A stretch of DNA of 64,000 bases. Source: Sarcophilus harrisii. Taxonomy: Eukaryota > Chordata > Mammalia > Dasyuromorphia > Dasyuridae. The notes under the pieces were generated by a model. That model was not told the DNA's origin, searched no databases, and was given only the letters and a program-made list of their open reading frames with translations. Each line of letters begins with the position of its first letter. The stretch's first letter is position 1. Shown here one piece after another: positions 48,483 to 60,894 of this stretch. Made by a program: the position numbers and the translations under genes. The stretch spans positions 213,914,422-213,978,421 of the forward strand of contig NC_045427.1 in NCBI RefSeq assembly GCF_902635505.1, written 5' to 3'.

Positions 48483-49519
48483 TGATGGGATCATAATGCT
48501 TATTTTATTCATCACTCCACGTCTGGGAGGTTTGTAAAGGCTGCACTTCCCAGGAAGATCAGCTTGCACATTGGCACTTGGCTGAGAGGAACTCCTCTGA
48601 TTGGCTCCCAGGGACTGCCTCCAGCATGACTGGCAGCTAAGAGTGAGTGGGAAGTAGAATTAGACTCTTTTTTGGAAGAGCCGCCTCCTTTAAAAGGAAC
48701 CGTCAGTTTCTCCATCCCTTCCCTCTGGTACTTCCCGCAGAATAAATAGCCCTTTGTAATAGTTCCCCTACTCCCAGGAGCAACTTATAGGAGAAATATC
48801 AAACCCATGTCCTTGTACAAGGCCTGAAAAGAGAGTTCAATTGTTCTTGAATCCAAACTTTGTGTATGGAAGGAGGGTTTTTAATTTCCTAGGTAGCATT
48901 TCATGGTTCCCACTTCCCCACCTAACTAGTATCTTTCCTCTGTAATTTCAGTTACCTCGTCTTCAATCTGGAAAATCCATGTAAAATTTTTGTTCCTCCC
49001 CTCATAATAGAGAAGTCTTTCTTTTTCTTTTATGGTATTTATAATATTTGGGTTAAGCATTTGGGCATAGGTTCTGTGTCATCTGCTGGCCTTCACTGTG
49101 GTCCACACCTTCCAAAAAACTCCCCCAAAGTTCCCATTTAATTTCTTATGCCAATTTGTGATATATCAAAACTATGATGGGGAAAGTCACAATGTGGAAG
49201 GGAAAATTGTTCTTCATAGGCAGATAGCTAGAGAGACAGATAGATATATAGATCTGTCTACATCTACTCAAAATTTCCCTTCTCTAAGAAAGCAATGTAC
49301 ATTATGATTATATTCATAATTATATGTATTTCATATAATTATATAATTTTTATATTCTTGATTGGTACGTTTACCTTCTGGGAGGGAGTATGTTTCAGTA
49401 TCCATTTGTGGACATCCCCGAGCCTTTTGTATTTTATTTGGGGGTTTATTGTTGTTGTTGGATCTGTATATGAATAAGCACATATATATGTATAAAAATG
49501 TATATCATTTGTACGTTGT

Positions 49520-49642
49520 CTTTCCCATTAAATTATGAACTCCTTAAGAGCAGGGACTAGGCTTTTGCCTTTTTTGTATCCCTAGAGTTTAGCAGAGTAT
49601 CTAGCATACACAATAAGCACTTAATAAATACTTGTTGACTGA
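49520..49642 (+). repeat. L2 3' end
   Basis: Reads CTCCTTAAGAGCAGGGACTA, TTGTATCCCTAGAGTTTAGC and CACTTAATAAATACTTGTTG, the L2 3' terminal wording. Confidence 0.75.
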
Positions 49643-50151
49643 TAACCATTATCCTATAAATTAGCCTTTGAGCTAGAGAAAGGCTAGATTCTTTAGCTTT
49701 GGAGCTGTCTCAGATAACCCCACTTCTGAATTCGTGCGTTTGACTAGTAGTGTACTGCCAAGAGCTCTCTCCCACAATGTTCTTTCTGGACAAGGAGGAG
49801 GACCACCCTGCACTTGGAAGACTGGTGTCATGTTGTTGTGGGCAGAGGTAAAGAAGATCTGGACCTTGCTAATCCTCCCTGCTGTTATCTATCTGTAATG
49901 AGATGCTCAATCTGGCCAGGTCCCACATGAAGGCTAGTTCTTTTGTTCCTTGTATTTTCCTTCTGAGAGGAATCATCTTTCAGTATCTGTTCATGAACAT
50001 CTATGGGTCCTTTGTATCCTTTTTATGGGGTTAGGGGTGGGAGATAAGTGGGCAATAAAGGCTGTCACATACCCAATGCCCAGATAATACATTGAGTATT
50101 TGTGCAGGAGCTGAAAACCCTGTTGACCACATTTGGGGAAACTAAGAAGTG

Positions 50152-50198
50152 ATCTATCTATCTATCTATCTCTCTCTCTCTCTATATATATATATATT
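50152..50198. repeat. Compound microsatellite (CTAT, TC, TA)
   Basis: Four CTAT-like units, then a TC run and a TA run, directly before an L1 3' end. Confidence 0.85.
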
Positions 50199-50710
50199 TA
50201 ATTTAATAGCCTTTTATTTACAGGTTATATGCATGGGTAACTTTACAGCATTAACAATTGCCAAACCTCTTGTTCCAATTTTTTCCCTCCTTCCCCCCAC
50301 CCCCTCCCCTAGATGGCAGGATGACCAATAGATGTTAAATATATTAAAATATAAATGACCAATAGATGTTAAATATATTAAAATATAAATTAGATACACA
50401 ATAAGTATACATGACCAAACCATTATTTTGCTGTATAAAAAGAATCAGACTCTGAAATATTGTACAATTAGCTTGTGAAGGAAATCAAAAATGCAGGTGG
50501 GCATAAATATAGGGATTGGGAATTCAATGTAATGGTTTTTAGTCATCTCCCAGAGTTCTTTTTCTGGGCATAGCTGGTTCAGTTCATTACTGCTCCATTG
50601 GAAATGATTTGGTTCATCTCATTGCTGCTCATCCAGGTCCATCAGAACTGGTCATCATATAGTATTGTTGTTGAAGTATATAATGATCTCCTGGTCCTGG
50701 TGAGCTATAT
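50199..50710 (-). mobile_element. L1 3' end, minus strand
   Basis: L1 3' UTR with CATGGGTAACTTTACAGCAT and the CCCCCACCCCCTCCCCTAGA box, continuing to GTATATAATGATCTCCTGGT. Carries an internal 34-bp tandem duplication at 50321-50388. Confidence 0.85.
50321..50388. repeat. Perfect 34-bp tandem duplication
   Basis: Two identical units, 50321-50354 and 50355-50388, each starting ATGACCAATAGATGTTAAAT. Other L1 copies in the window have one unit here, so it arose in this copy or its source. Confidence 0.9.
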
Positions 50711-50854
50711 TTTGAATATTTCCCTTCAGTATAACTTTGGAGGGGAGGGTAATAAGCAGAAAAACACTGACTTTCTGAGGGTCAGCCTCCAGGACTGGAC
50801 TTGGTCTGTGTGAGCCCAGAATTTTGGGGAGCCAGGGTCACAAATAAATATACA

Positions 50855-51040
50855 TTATTTAATCTGAGATTCTCAACAACCCTAGAAAGTTAAATAGCAG
50901 ATTTAATTATTATTGATATTTTACATGAACAGAAATGGGAGTAAGAGAAGTTTAAATCATTTGCCCAATGTCACAAGGATAGTACACAGCAGAAGCAAAA
51001 GTTTAAACCTTTCTGACTGCAAGAACAGCATTCTGGCCTC
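50855..51040 (-). repeat. MIR fragment
   Basis: Minus-strand core near ATTTTACATGAACAGAAATG, then AATCATTTGCCCAATGTCAC. Confidence 0.55.
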
Positions 51041-51514
51041 TCTGCCAGGATGCCAATAATAGTAATAAGAGACAGACCTACAGGAAGGACATGTACTAGT
51101 GAACTTAGTAGTTCTGTGAAATAAATTCAGGAAACAGAAAGGGCAGCAAAAGTTCTGAGAATATGCAAAATAGGGAAATAGGAAGGAGAAGACTACAGAA
51201 GCCCGTGGAGAAAGATCAAACAAACATTTGTGTATACCTATTAAAGATGTATTGGCTACCGTCATGCTACACAAATAACTTGCTGGACATGTTTTAAAGT
51301 AAACCTGTTGATTTTTTAAAGTTTCTCTTACTCTTAGCTTTAGCTTGAGGGATGTAGTTGATGCTAGGTTAGGAAGAGTAGCAGTGCTCTGGTAGGAAAA
51401 GGGTCACTCATGAGATATTTGCTTTAAATTCAATACCTCAAAAGCAGAGAAAATTAATTCCAGAAATTGGCACTAGAGGAAGGCTCTTAGAGAAGACATT
51501 TACTTTGGAAAGGG

Positions 51515-51745
51515 AGAACCCACACTTTGTTGTTCTTCAGTCTTTTCATAACATTCATGACCCCATTTGGAATTTTCCTGGTAAAAAGACTGGAGTGTTT
51601 TGCCATTTCCTTCTCCAGCTCATTTCACAAATGAGGAAACTGAGGCAAACAGGGTTAAGTGATTTGCCCGGGGTCACAGAGCTAGGGAGTATCTAAGGTC
51701 AGATTTGAACTCATGAAGATGAGTCTACTCTGTCCACTGTGATCA
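51515..51745 (-). repeat. tRNA-derived marsupial SINE
   Basis: CATGACCCCATTTGGAATTT, CATTTCCTTCTCCAGCTCAT, TGAGGAAACTGAGGCAAACA in order; minus orientation. Confidence 0.8.
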
Positions 51746-51774
51746 CATGGGAAATGGTATTTGTATTGGATAAT

Positions 51775-52055
51775 TTATTTCTCAGAATCACACAATCTCA
51801 GAGTTATAAGGAATCTTAGATATCTTGTAGCCCAAGCAATACTGTTTATTCTTCCATATCATGATGACTGATTGCTCATCCAATCTCTTTGTGAAGACCT
51901 TTAACAAAGGGAACTCATTACCTCCCGAGACAAACTATTCCACTTTTGGAAAGCTTTCATTATTAAGAAGTTTTCTGTTACATCCTCTTGAAAATTACCT
52001 CTGAAACCTCCATGCCATGGTCCTAGCCCTGTCCTCTGAGGCCACATAAACAGGA
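51775..52055 (-). repeat. CR1/L3 LINE 3' end
   Basis: Minus-strand CR1/L3 3' UTR: ACACAATCTCAGAGTTATAA, AACTCATTACCTCCCGAGAC, CAAACTATTCCACTTTTGGA, ATTAAGAAGTTTTCTGTTAC. Confidence 0.65.
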
Positions 52056-52059
52056 TTAA

Positions 52060-52520
52060 CCTCTGCGAGAGACCACAAACTTAATGTGAGTCATCAGGGC
52101 GATATGGCAGCCAGGAAACTGATGCAATCTTAGACTGCATTAAAAGAGGTGTAGTTTCCAGAACTGGGGAGGCAGCAGTCCCTCTCGTTCTGTCCTATGC
52201 TGGGCCACACCTGGAGGGCTGTGTCCAATTTCAGGAACTGCAGTTTAGAAAGGACATCGATCAATTAGACAGTATTCAAAGGAGGTGATCAGAAAGGTGG
52301 AAGAATTCAAGCCAGCTGAGAATTAGCTAAAGAAGCTAAAAAAGGATAGCCTGAAGAAAAGACTCACAGGGGTCATTACAGTTACCTACAAGTCTTTGAA
52401 GGATTGTCATGGAGTACATGTTCTATTTGGGGTCAGAGAACAGTAGGTTAAAACATTACTTTCTAACCAGTTATTTCCTTGGAAGTAAGTGCCTGATTGC
52501 TGACTACCCTTGAGGTAAAC
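52060..52520 (+). repeat. CR1/L3 LINE ORF2-end fragment
   Basis: Sense CR1/L3 with ATGCAATCTTAGACTGCATT, CTGGGCCACACCTGGAGGGC, TGTGTCCAATTTCAGGAACT and GAAAGGACATCGATCAATTA, wording of the segment after the reverse transcriptase core. Confidence 0.7.
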
Positions 52521-53586
52521 CCTAGAATAGATTCATTCCCTGAAATATCCCTTGCCTTCTGGGTTAGATTCTGGAATGATACCGTTTAAGGAAATTCCTT
52601 CCTCCTCTACCCAGGAGATAGGGATTCAGAAACATCGTCTATGAACTCTCCTTCGGAGTCCTAGGGACAACATAAGTCTATCTTTTTCATACTGTTACCA
52701 TTTCTGGGGCGGTCCCACTCTAAGGTCCACTCTAAGGTAACTGAACTGGGTTCTGAAAGCTGTGATAAGGACATGTAAGTCCCAAAAGCTTGTGCCCATG
52801 ATAGAAACCCCAGTTCTTTTGGAGGAAGGAGAATGCCTGTGCACAATACCCTGTTGTTTCCAGGATATAGTTCTGCTGCACTTTGGTTTATAGTGACGGA
52901 ATTGAGAGTATTAGAACAACTAGGTTAATTGTGGGAATTGGGTGAAACACACTGACTTCATCTTGTGACTCAATTCTGGAGCTAGCTTAGTTTCTATTCA
53001 GTTATGGGTTGAGTCCAATTTCTGTCTTGTGAGAAAAGTTTATTCAATAGTAAGAGTTGGGAGAAAACCTTTTTTGCATTATTTGAACCCAGCCCTGCAT
53101 GGTTGGGAAATTAGACCACCTACCTCTCAGCTTAGAGATCCTTAATCAAGCACCTGGGTTATGCTGATCAGAAACCCATCCAGAGCCAAAGATTGATTTA
53201 AGGAGTTTTGTTTTTTTTTTCACAGTTGTACATCTCAAGCAACCTACAGGTCTTATCTGAAAACTGGCCCCATATTGATTTATCAGTTATTTTCATGTTC
53301 CTTAATTTATTTATAGTCACTTGTGGTAAGTGGGAGACCTCTTTTTCTGAATTCAGGAAATTGAACTTGTTAACTTTGCCTCACAACTTGGAAAGTCCCT
53401 AATCTTTCTTCCCATTAGAAATCAGATTACCTAGCGTTGCATTGTTTCCTTTTAATAAATTTATTTTATTTTATCATTTTTAATGCACAAAAGTCTGTCT
53501 CCCCTGTATTTGGAGTCCAGGTCTAAGATGAGAAGGTCTGGTCCTGATTTTTGTTAAGCAATTGTCATACATCACTTGATAAACTT

Positions 53587-54248
53587 ACAGCAGCCCTCTT
53601 TGTAGTGGCAGAAACTAGAAACTGAGTGGGTGCCCATCAATTGGAGAATGGCTGAGTAAATTATGGTATATGAATATTATGGAATATTATTCTTCTGTAA
53701 GAAATGACCAGAAGAATGATTTCAGAAAGGCCTGGAGAGACTTACACGAACTGATGCTGAGTGAAATGAGCAGGACCAGGAGATCATTATATTCTTCAAC
53801 AACAATACTATATGAGGATAAATTCTGATGGACGTGGCCCTCTTCAGCAATGAGATGAACTAAATCAGTTTCAATGGAGCAGAAATGAACTAAACCAGCT
53901 ACACCCAGCGAAAGAACTCTGGGAGATGACTATCAACCATTACATAGAATTCCCAATCCCTTTATTTTTGTCTGCCTGCATTTTTTATTTCCTTCACAGG
54001 CTAATTGTACTCTATTTCAAAGTCCAATTTTTTTTTGTACAGCAAAATAACTGTATGGACATGTATACATATATTGTATTTAATTTATACTTTAATATAT
54101 TTAAAATGTATTGGTCAACCTGCCATCTGGGGGAGGGGGTGGGGGGAAAGAGGGGAAAAATTGGAACAAAAGGTTTGGCAATTGTCAATGCTGTAAAATT
54201 ACCCATGCATATATCTTGTAAATAAAAAGCTATAATAAAAAAAATAAA
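53587..54248 (+). mobile_element. L1 3' part with target duplication
   Basis: Holds the ORF2 C-terminal end (gtagtggcagaaactagaaa and gaactgatgctgagtgaaat) and a full 3' UTR with an A-rich tail. Flanked by TTGATAAACTT at 53576-53586 and TTGATAAATTT at 54249-54259, one mismatch. Confidence 0.88.
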
Positions 54249-54547
54249 TTGATAAATTTGAAAGATTGAACCTTTGTTTTCCTCAGTCTTTTCATCTTTC
54301 ATCCACCAAAATGACCTGAACAGAGAAGATGGGAGAAACAGAAGGGAAGGGAAGAAATGAGATTGGTCTGTTGGCTCTTTTATAGATTGGCACAGAGAGT
54401 CATTCCTTCAACCAGATTTGACTTTCCTAAGTGCCACCCATCCAATCATCTATAATAGAGACTAATTGCCTCCACCCACAAGCCCACTTCAAAACCCCCC
54501 AGTAAGAACCAAATTAAAATGTAATTTGGAAATATTTAACATTAACA

Positions 54548-54803
54548 AATAATGTTGTAGTTATTCAGTCCAATTCTTTGTGACCCTATGAACTTGTCCA
54601 AGGGATTTTCTTGGCAAAGATGTGTGAGCGGTTCACCATCTTTTTCTCCAGTGTCCCCATTTTACAGCTGACCTAAAGCAAATTATGGTTAAGTGATTTG
54701 CCCAAGCTCACATAACTAGTAAGTGTATGATGCCAGATTTTAAGTCAGGTCTTCCTGATTCCAAGCCTAGTGCTCTATCCACTGTTCCACCTAGCTGCCC
54801 CAT
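54548..54803 (-). repeat. tRNA-derived marsupial SINE
   Basis: AGTCCAATTCTTTGTGACCC, AGTGATTTGCCCAAGCTCAC, TGTTCCACCTAGCTGCCCC in order; minus orientation. Confidence 0.85.
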
Positions 54804-55594
54804 AAAAATATAATAAAACATAAATAATTTTAATTCATGTTTTTTTAAGTCAACATAAAACATATTTGAGTTTGAGATCATCAATTTAGAGGATACTCCC
54901 AGACACTGGAAACCAAGAAGTTATTCCTGTCCTTCACTCACTTTAGAGAAGTAATAAACACACGGATGGTTTAGGGTATTTGGGTGTTGAGTAGTGGATA
55001 TTAAACCTGCCTTTCAAATGTGTCTAGCATGATAGAAGCATCAGTGATACTATCACAACTGAAACCCTTGACAAAAATTCCCACCCATAGCTTTACCTTT
55101 ACCTCAGTTACCTCAGTCTTAGCAATTTCTGGATAGATCAAGTTCAAACTGAGTAAAAACTGAATTCTAAAGTCAGGAGGGATGTTGAGAGAACATGGAA
55201 GAAAATAACTGCCTATACTTTAATATATATTAATATATACTATTAAGGTTATATATAAGGTTAAATAATAATAATAATTTGAAAGGACCAGATAGCATCA
55301 AGAATAGTAAAAAAAAATTCAATGTTTTATTAAGACAAGCAAACAGAAACAAAATTTCTCTGACAGGAACACATATATTAGTGTCCTGGAGAAAATTATT
55401 TGGGAAAAATCAGTCAAACATGGAAAGAGAGCAACTGCCTTGTTATTTGAATGACAAACATATTTTCTTAACTGTTCAGCATATTTATATTAAATACTCT
55501 ATATGTTGGACCAGCCTTTGATATGTTACTTAGTACTAAATCTACACCTCATTTATTGATCTAACTCTTCATTCCTTTGGTGTTAAAATATAAT

Positions 55595-55768
55595 CATAGA
55601 TTCAGATCAGGAAGCTACTTCAAAGGTCATCAAGTCCAACATCATCATTTTACAGATGAGGAAACTTGGGGCCAATAAAAGGGAGGAATCTTCCCCCCCG
55701 TCACACAGGCAGAAAGTGGCAGAACAAGAATTTGAACTTGGCTCCTATGATTTCCAGTTCACTGTTCT
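55595..55768 (-). repeat. THER/MIR-type SINE
   Basis: AAGGTCATCAAGTCCAACAT, TTTACAGATGAGGAAACTTG and ACAAGAATTTGAACTTGGCT; minus orientation. Confidence 0.7.
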
Positions 55769-56164
55769 TCTTTCTTTTGGAGCATCCATTAGTCTAGAAG
55801 TTCTAAATTATTAGGATGGAGACTACCTTCATTAAATTTCAAATAGTAATGGAGTTCCATTTGTCTAACCAAAGTTTAGAATGCAAAAAAAAAGAAAGAA
55901 AAGAGTGGAAAAAAGGAGAGAAACATTAAGAACATCTTAACATAAAGAGTGTATACAAAATCTTTTCTCTGGAAAGTAAGATTAATTGGGGTAATATCCA
56001 AGCCTTGAAAGAGATACTGAACAATAAAACAGAGGCACTCTGTTGGCCTAATTTACTAATTTGCCCTGGCTTGACCAATGTCTATAGACAGGGAAGTCCT
56101 TTGGAATACAATTATCATATAGGGAATCCATATTTTCCAAGGAGCATGAGCATCATACTGTGAA

Positions 56165-56345
56165 AGGAGAATAGGATTTAGAGTGAGAAGATGAAAGTAA
56201 AACTCTCAGCTCTGTCACTGCCTTACTCTGTGTAATGTTGGGCAATGTTTAACCTCTTTGGGACTTAGTTTTCTCATTTATAAATGGTATGGGTTTGGAC
56301 TAAATGATCAATACTATTCTCTTCCAGCTCTTAGTTTATGATCCC
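56165..56345 (+). repeat. THER/MIR-type SINE
   Basis: CTCTCAGCTCTGTCACTGCC, TTAGTTTTCTCATTTATAAA and TCTTCCAGCTCTTAGTTTAT; sense. Confidence 0.7.
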
Positions 56346-56639
56346 ATCATCTCTACTTTTCCATTCCTATCAAGAGCTCTCTTCACTTTCCATTTTAGGG
56401 CAGAACTCAACAATCTCATATCTAATTACCTCGTCATCAACTTTTCCCCAGAAAATAGTTTGCTCAGCTTCCAATGGAAAAAAAAAAAAAATCTATTGCC
56501 TTCCAACCATCACTCACAAATTTTTCTTAATTGTTCTTTCCTTGTTAGGTGAATAGATTGGTGAATCCTTGATCCTTAGGCTAAGCTAAAGAAGCATATA
56601 GCAAAATGGAGATATAGTGCTATACTTGGTATTGGACCT

Positions 56640-56805
56640 GGATTCAAAATCCAATCTCTTATTAGTTGTGTGACCACAGTCAATTCATTTATCTTGCTTA
56701 ACCTCCAATAGGTATAATAATAGCAGCACTTATTTTGTAAGGAGCAAAGAGATAATTAAGCACTTTGCAAATCTTAAAACATTAAATAAATGGCACTAAA
56801 TGCTA
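56640..56805 (+). repeat. MIR element
   Basis: TTGTGTGACCACAGTCAATT, TATAATAATAGCAGCACTTA and TTAAGCACTTTGCAAATCTT; sense. Confidence 0.7.
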
Positions 56806-56808
56806 TAG

Positions 56809-56810
<2 letters not shown>

Positions 56811-56842
<32 letters not shown>
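56811..56842. repeat. (AC)16 microsatellite
   Basis: Sixteen perfect AC units just left of an L1 insertion. Confidence 0.95.
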
Positions 56843-56845
<3 letters not shown>

Positions 56846-56861
56846 TAATAAAGTGTTTCTT

Positions 56862-57356
56862 TAAGGAACAGACTGGTTTCAGAAAAGCCTGGAGAGACTT
56901 ACATGAACTGATGCTGTGTGATGTGAATAGAATCAAGAGAACATTTGTACACAGCAACAAGAAGATTATGTGAGGATTAACTGTGATGGACTTGAATCTT
57001 TTCAACAATGCAGTGATTCAAATCAATTCCAATACCCTTCGAATGGAAAATACCATATGTATCCAGAGAGAGAACCATGGAGATTGACTGTAGATCAAAA
57101 CAGTATTTTCACTTTTTATTGTTATTATTGTTTTTTCTTTCTGGTGGTTTTGTTTCACTTTTGATCTGATTTCTCTTGTACAACATGACAAATATGTTTA
57201 AAAGAATTGCACATATTTAATCTATATCAGATTACTTGCTGTCTTGAGGAGGGGAGGGTAAAGGAGGGAGGGAGAAAAATTTGAAACAAAGTTTTTTTTT
57301 TCTTAAATGAATATTGTAAACTATACATGTATTTAGAAAAATAAAATACTATTAAA
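56862..57356 (+). mobile_element. Older L1 3' part with target duplication
   Basis: Contains gcctggagagacttacatga and an older 3' UTR ending in ATTAAAA-type tail. Flanked by AATAAAGTGTTTCTT (56847-56861) and AATAAAGTATTTCTT (57357-57371), one mismatch in 15. Confidence 0.85.
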
Positions 57357-57479
57357 AATAAAGTATTTCTTGCAATTTTTTGGAAAATGTGGAGAAATAT
57401 GAATATGATGATAGTATGATTAGTTGAATTTGGATCTGGTTGAATGATTCCATTTTAGTGGTCATTAAAGATGATCATG

Positions 57480-58015
57480 AATGATTTCAAATGGTCTTCA
57501 ATAGGGAGCTCAAAGTACTTACACCAGTGTTTTTTAACATTTTTATCAGTTACGTGGAAAAAAACATAAATAACAACTTTATCAAATTTGCAGATGACAA
57601 AGCAAGGAATAAGGAGAAATAACTAATATAATGGATATCAGGATCAAAAAAGATGCTGAAAACAATCTAGAAAATTGAATTTATGAGATTAAGTTTAATG
57701 ATAAGAAATATAAATATTTGAATGTAGGCTTGGGAAATAGATTTGGAAGTATAATAGAGAAGAAATATAGTAGATAGCAGTTTGTCTGAAAAAGATTTCA
57801 AGGTGTACTTGGATTGCAAATTTTGTGAATCAATAGTGGTAGTCATAAATGTGAATGTGATCTTGAATCATGTTAAGAGACGCAAAGTGTCAAAGAATAA
57901 GAAAACAATAATCCCTCTGTACTTTGCCTTATTCCAGACCACATTTGGAGAATCATGTTTACTTTAAGTATGATATTAATAAACTAGAGAATTTTCTGAG
58001 GAAGTCAACTAGACT
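57480..58015 (+). repeat. CR1/L3 LINE reverse-transcriptase remnant
   Basis: One frame reads FIKFADD near 57576-57598, the catalytic FADD box of CR1/L2-type LINEs. Downstream (near 57780-57965) a frame reads SEKDFKVYLDCKF and later IPLYFALFQTTFGESCL, the expected following motifs. Broken by many changes. Confidence 0.75.
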
Positions 58016-58024
58016 AAAGGACTT

Positions 58025-59015
58025 TTGAATCTAGCCAGAGCCAAGACAGAAGTATAGTTAAGTTCCACTCCCCTCCAAACTGATCCAGAAAACACACTAG
58101 ATTGAGTTCTGCTTAGAAGTCCACAGTTGTCACTCTGAACTCGCAGTTTTCTAGTTGGTTAACAGTAGCTGAGTTCAGCAGCAGTCTAATAAAATTAATA
58201 AAATTAAAAATAGGATAAGTCCACAAATATGTTGCTCAGACCCAAACCCAGCTCAGGAACTTGCAAAGCTCAGACTAGAAAGGCAGAGAACAAGTTTGCC
58301 CTAAATCAGATGATTTTGGGACACTGGAAGCTTTCAGGTCCCTAGATTGCACTGACTTTGAGATCCTGAAATAATATAACACTGAATACCCCCAAGGAAA
58401 CTAACCTCTAAGTTACTAAGAACCTAAAGGACACAAAGTCAGTTTAAGCATTTCTTTCAAAAGATTATAGATTATAACTGTAATATAAATTCTAAAGTCA
58501 GGAAGTAGGCTGGAAGAATGATCAGGGGAAAAAAATGAATTACATCATAAATAGTTATTATGGTAAAAAGAATATCATCAATAGTTATTGTGGTTAAAAA
58601 AAAAAAAGAAAAAGACAATCATTTCAAAACATCTGCAAGGGAAGATTCATTGTAAAAAGCAGCTCATATATAAATTCAACTAAAATTTTTGGAAGAGACA
58701 AAGCAAGAGGTTTTCCTTTTTAAAAGTTTAAAATATTGTTATAACTTAAAATGAGAATGCTTAAAAATAAACTGGAAAAAAAATGAAAGTCATGGAAGAA
58801 AAAATTAGAAAGGGACATGTTGAAACAAAAGTTACAAAACCTTACCAGTAATATTTTTGAAAAATTAGAATCACTCAAATGGAAGAAAACAATTCTGTGA
58901 GATGGCAATAAATATTAAAACAAACTCAAAAGATTGAAAAAATGAGAAGGTTATGTAAGGTGTTTCATAACAAAAACAACTCACCTAGAAAATGAATCAA
59001 GGAGAGATAATTTTT
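58025..59015 (+). repeat. LINE 5' region, L1/HAL1-like (first part)
   Basis: Begins like a marsupial L1 5' UTR (CCAGAGCCAAGACAGAAGTA) and continues into an A-rich, lysine/glutamate-coding stretch near 58770-58920, as in a coiled-coil ORF1. Interrupted by the L1 at 59020-59959. Confidence 0.5.
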
Positions 59016-59019
59016 TAAA

Positions 59020-59959
59020 AATATAATTTCTTCAATTTATTTTTCTTGTTTTCCTCCAATATAATAGGGGAGATTTGTTTGTATGATTTCATGTTTATAA
59101 TTGATATCATATTGTTTTTTTAAAAAAATAGTTTCTGTTTTCAAAATATATGCAGATAGCTTTTATTAAAAGCTTTTTATTTTCAAAACATATGCATAGA
59201 TAATTTTCAACATTTACCCTTGCAAAATCTTGTGTTCCAGATTTTTTCCCTCTTCCCCTACCCTTCCTCTAGAAAACAAGCAATCCAATATATGTTAAAC
59301 ATGTACAATTTTTCTACACATATTTCCACAGCCATCACAAGAAAAATCAGATCAAAGAGGGAAAAAAGGAAAAAGAAAACAAAATGTGAGCAAACAACAA
59401 TAAAAAAGTAAAAATACTATGTTGTGATCCACACTCAGTTCCCACAGTCCTCTCTCTGCATGCAGATGGCTCTCTTTATCACAAGACCATTGGAACTGGC
59501 CTGAATCACCTTGCTATTGAAAAGAACATCCATCAGAATTGATCATTGTATAATCTTGATGTTGTTGTGTACAATATTTTCTTGGTTCTGCTCACTTCAC
59601 TTAGCATCAGTTCAGATAAGTCTCTCCAGGCCTCTTTGAAATCATCCTGCAGATCATTTCTTATAGAACAATAATATTCCATAACATTCATATACCACAA
59701 TTTATTCAGTCATTCTCTAACTGATGGGCATTCACTCAGTTTCTAGTTTCTTGCCACTATAAAAAGGGCTGCCACAAACATTTTTGCACATGTGGGTCCC
59801 TTTCTATCTTTTAATATCTCTTTAGGATTTAGACCCAGTAGGAACACTGCTGAATCAAAGGGTATGCACAGTTTGATAACTTTTTGAGCATAGCTCCAAA
59901 TTGCTCTCCAGAATGGATGGATCAATTCACGACTCCACCAACAGTGTATTAGTGTCCCA
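59020..59959 (-). mobile_element. L1 3' part, minus strand
   Basis: ORF2 C-terminus (CAKMFVAALFIVARN at 59743-59790) and 3' UTR. The 3' end at about 59129-59205 contains a partly repeated block (GTTTTCAAAATATATGCAGA and TTTTCAAAACATATGCATAG). The target-duplication candidates are imperfect, so the edges are approximate. Confidence 0.75.
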
Positions 59960-60560
59960 GTTTAAGAAGAAATAATTTAAAAACCTTTTAGTCATCTAAA
60001 AAAAAGACCCTTGACATCATATTTCAAGAAAGCATAAAAGAAAACATCTCATACCTCTTAGAACCTAGGGTCAAAATGGATATTTAAGTTGTCTCCTGAA
60101 AGAAACCCTAAAATGAAACCTCTCAAGAACATAATAGTCTAAAGCCAGAGTTTCCAAGTCAAGGGAAAAAATACTAAAAACAGCTAGAAAGAAACAATTC
60201 AAGTACTAAAGAGTCATTGAATTCATCACAAAAGATTTAGTAGCTACCATTTGAAAGGAACAGAGAGCTTGGAATAAGATATTTAGAACACAAAGGATAT
60301 AGGTTTATGGTCAAGAATAACTTAGAAAAATAGTAAAATCCTAAAGGGGGAAATAGGTTTTTATTAAGAAGAGAACTTCCAAGTGTTCTTGATGAAAAAA
60401 TGACAATTGTATAGAAATTTGAAGTGCAAATATATGAGTCAAGAGAAATACAAGAAGGTAAATATGAATAAACAATCATAATGGACTTTAAACAAAGATA
60501 AACTGTTTATATTATAATATGAAATAATACAAATGTTCTCTCATCAGAATCATCATCAGA
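59960..60560 (+). repeat. LINE 5' region, L1/HAL1-like (second part)
   Basis: Continues the element of 58025: TTCCAAGTCAAGGGAAAAAA, AGCTAGAAAGAAACAATTCA and GTTCTTGATGAAAAAATGAC follow in the order I associate with marsupial L1/HAL1-like sequence. No intact frame. Confidence 0.5.
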
Positions 60561-60728
60561 GGTCAGAAAGAATATCTAACTAGAGGGCCTCAAAGTAGTT
60601 CTGCTATGTAATATTTAGGTAAATAATCTCACATAATCAGGTTAAACAAGAAGTATAAACAAGAAGGAAATGGAAAGGGAGAGTGGATCACCCTTGAACT
60701 TCACTCTCTTCTGAACTTGTCAAAGAAG

Positions 60729-60731
<3 letters not shown>

Positions 60732-60768
<37 letters not shown>
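60732..60768. repeat. (AC)18 microsatellite
   Basis: Eighteen AC units plus one base, perfect. Confidence 0.95.
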
Positions 60769-60769
<1 letters not shown>

Positions 60770-60894
60770 TGTTGGGTACAGAAACACAGAGAATTGGGTA
60801 CAAAAAAAGAAGAGAAACAGGAGGGAAAGAGAATGGGGGAGGAAAATAAGTAGGGTGACAGATTAATAATGGAAGTAAGCCCAAGCAAAATAAA

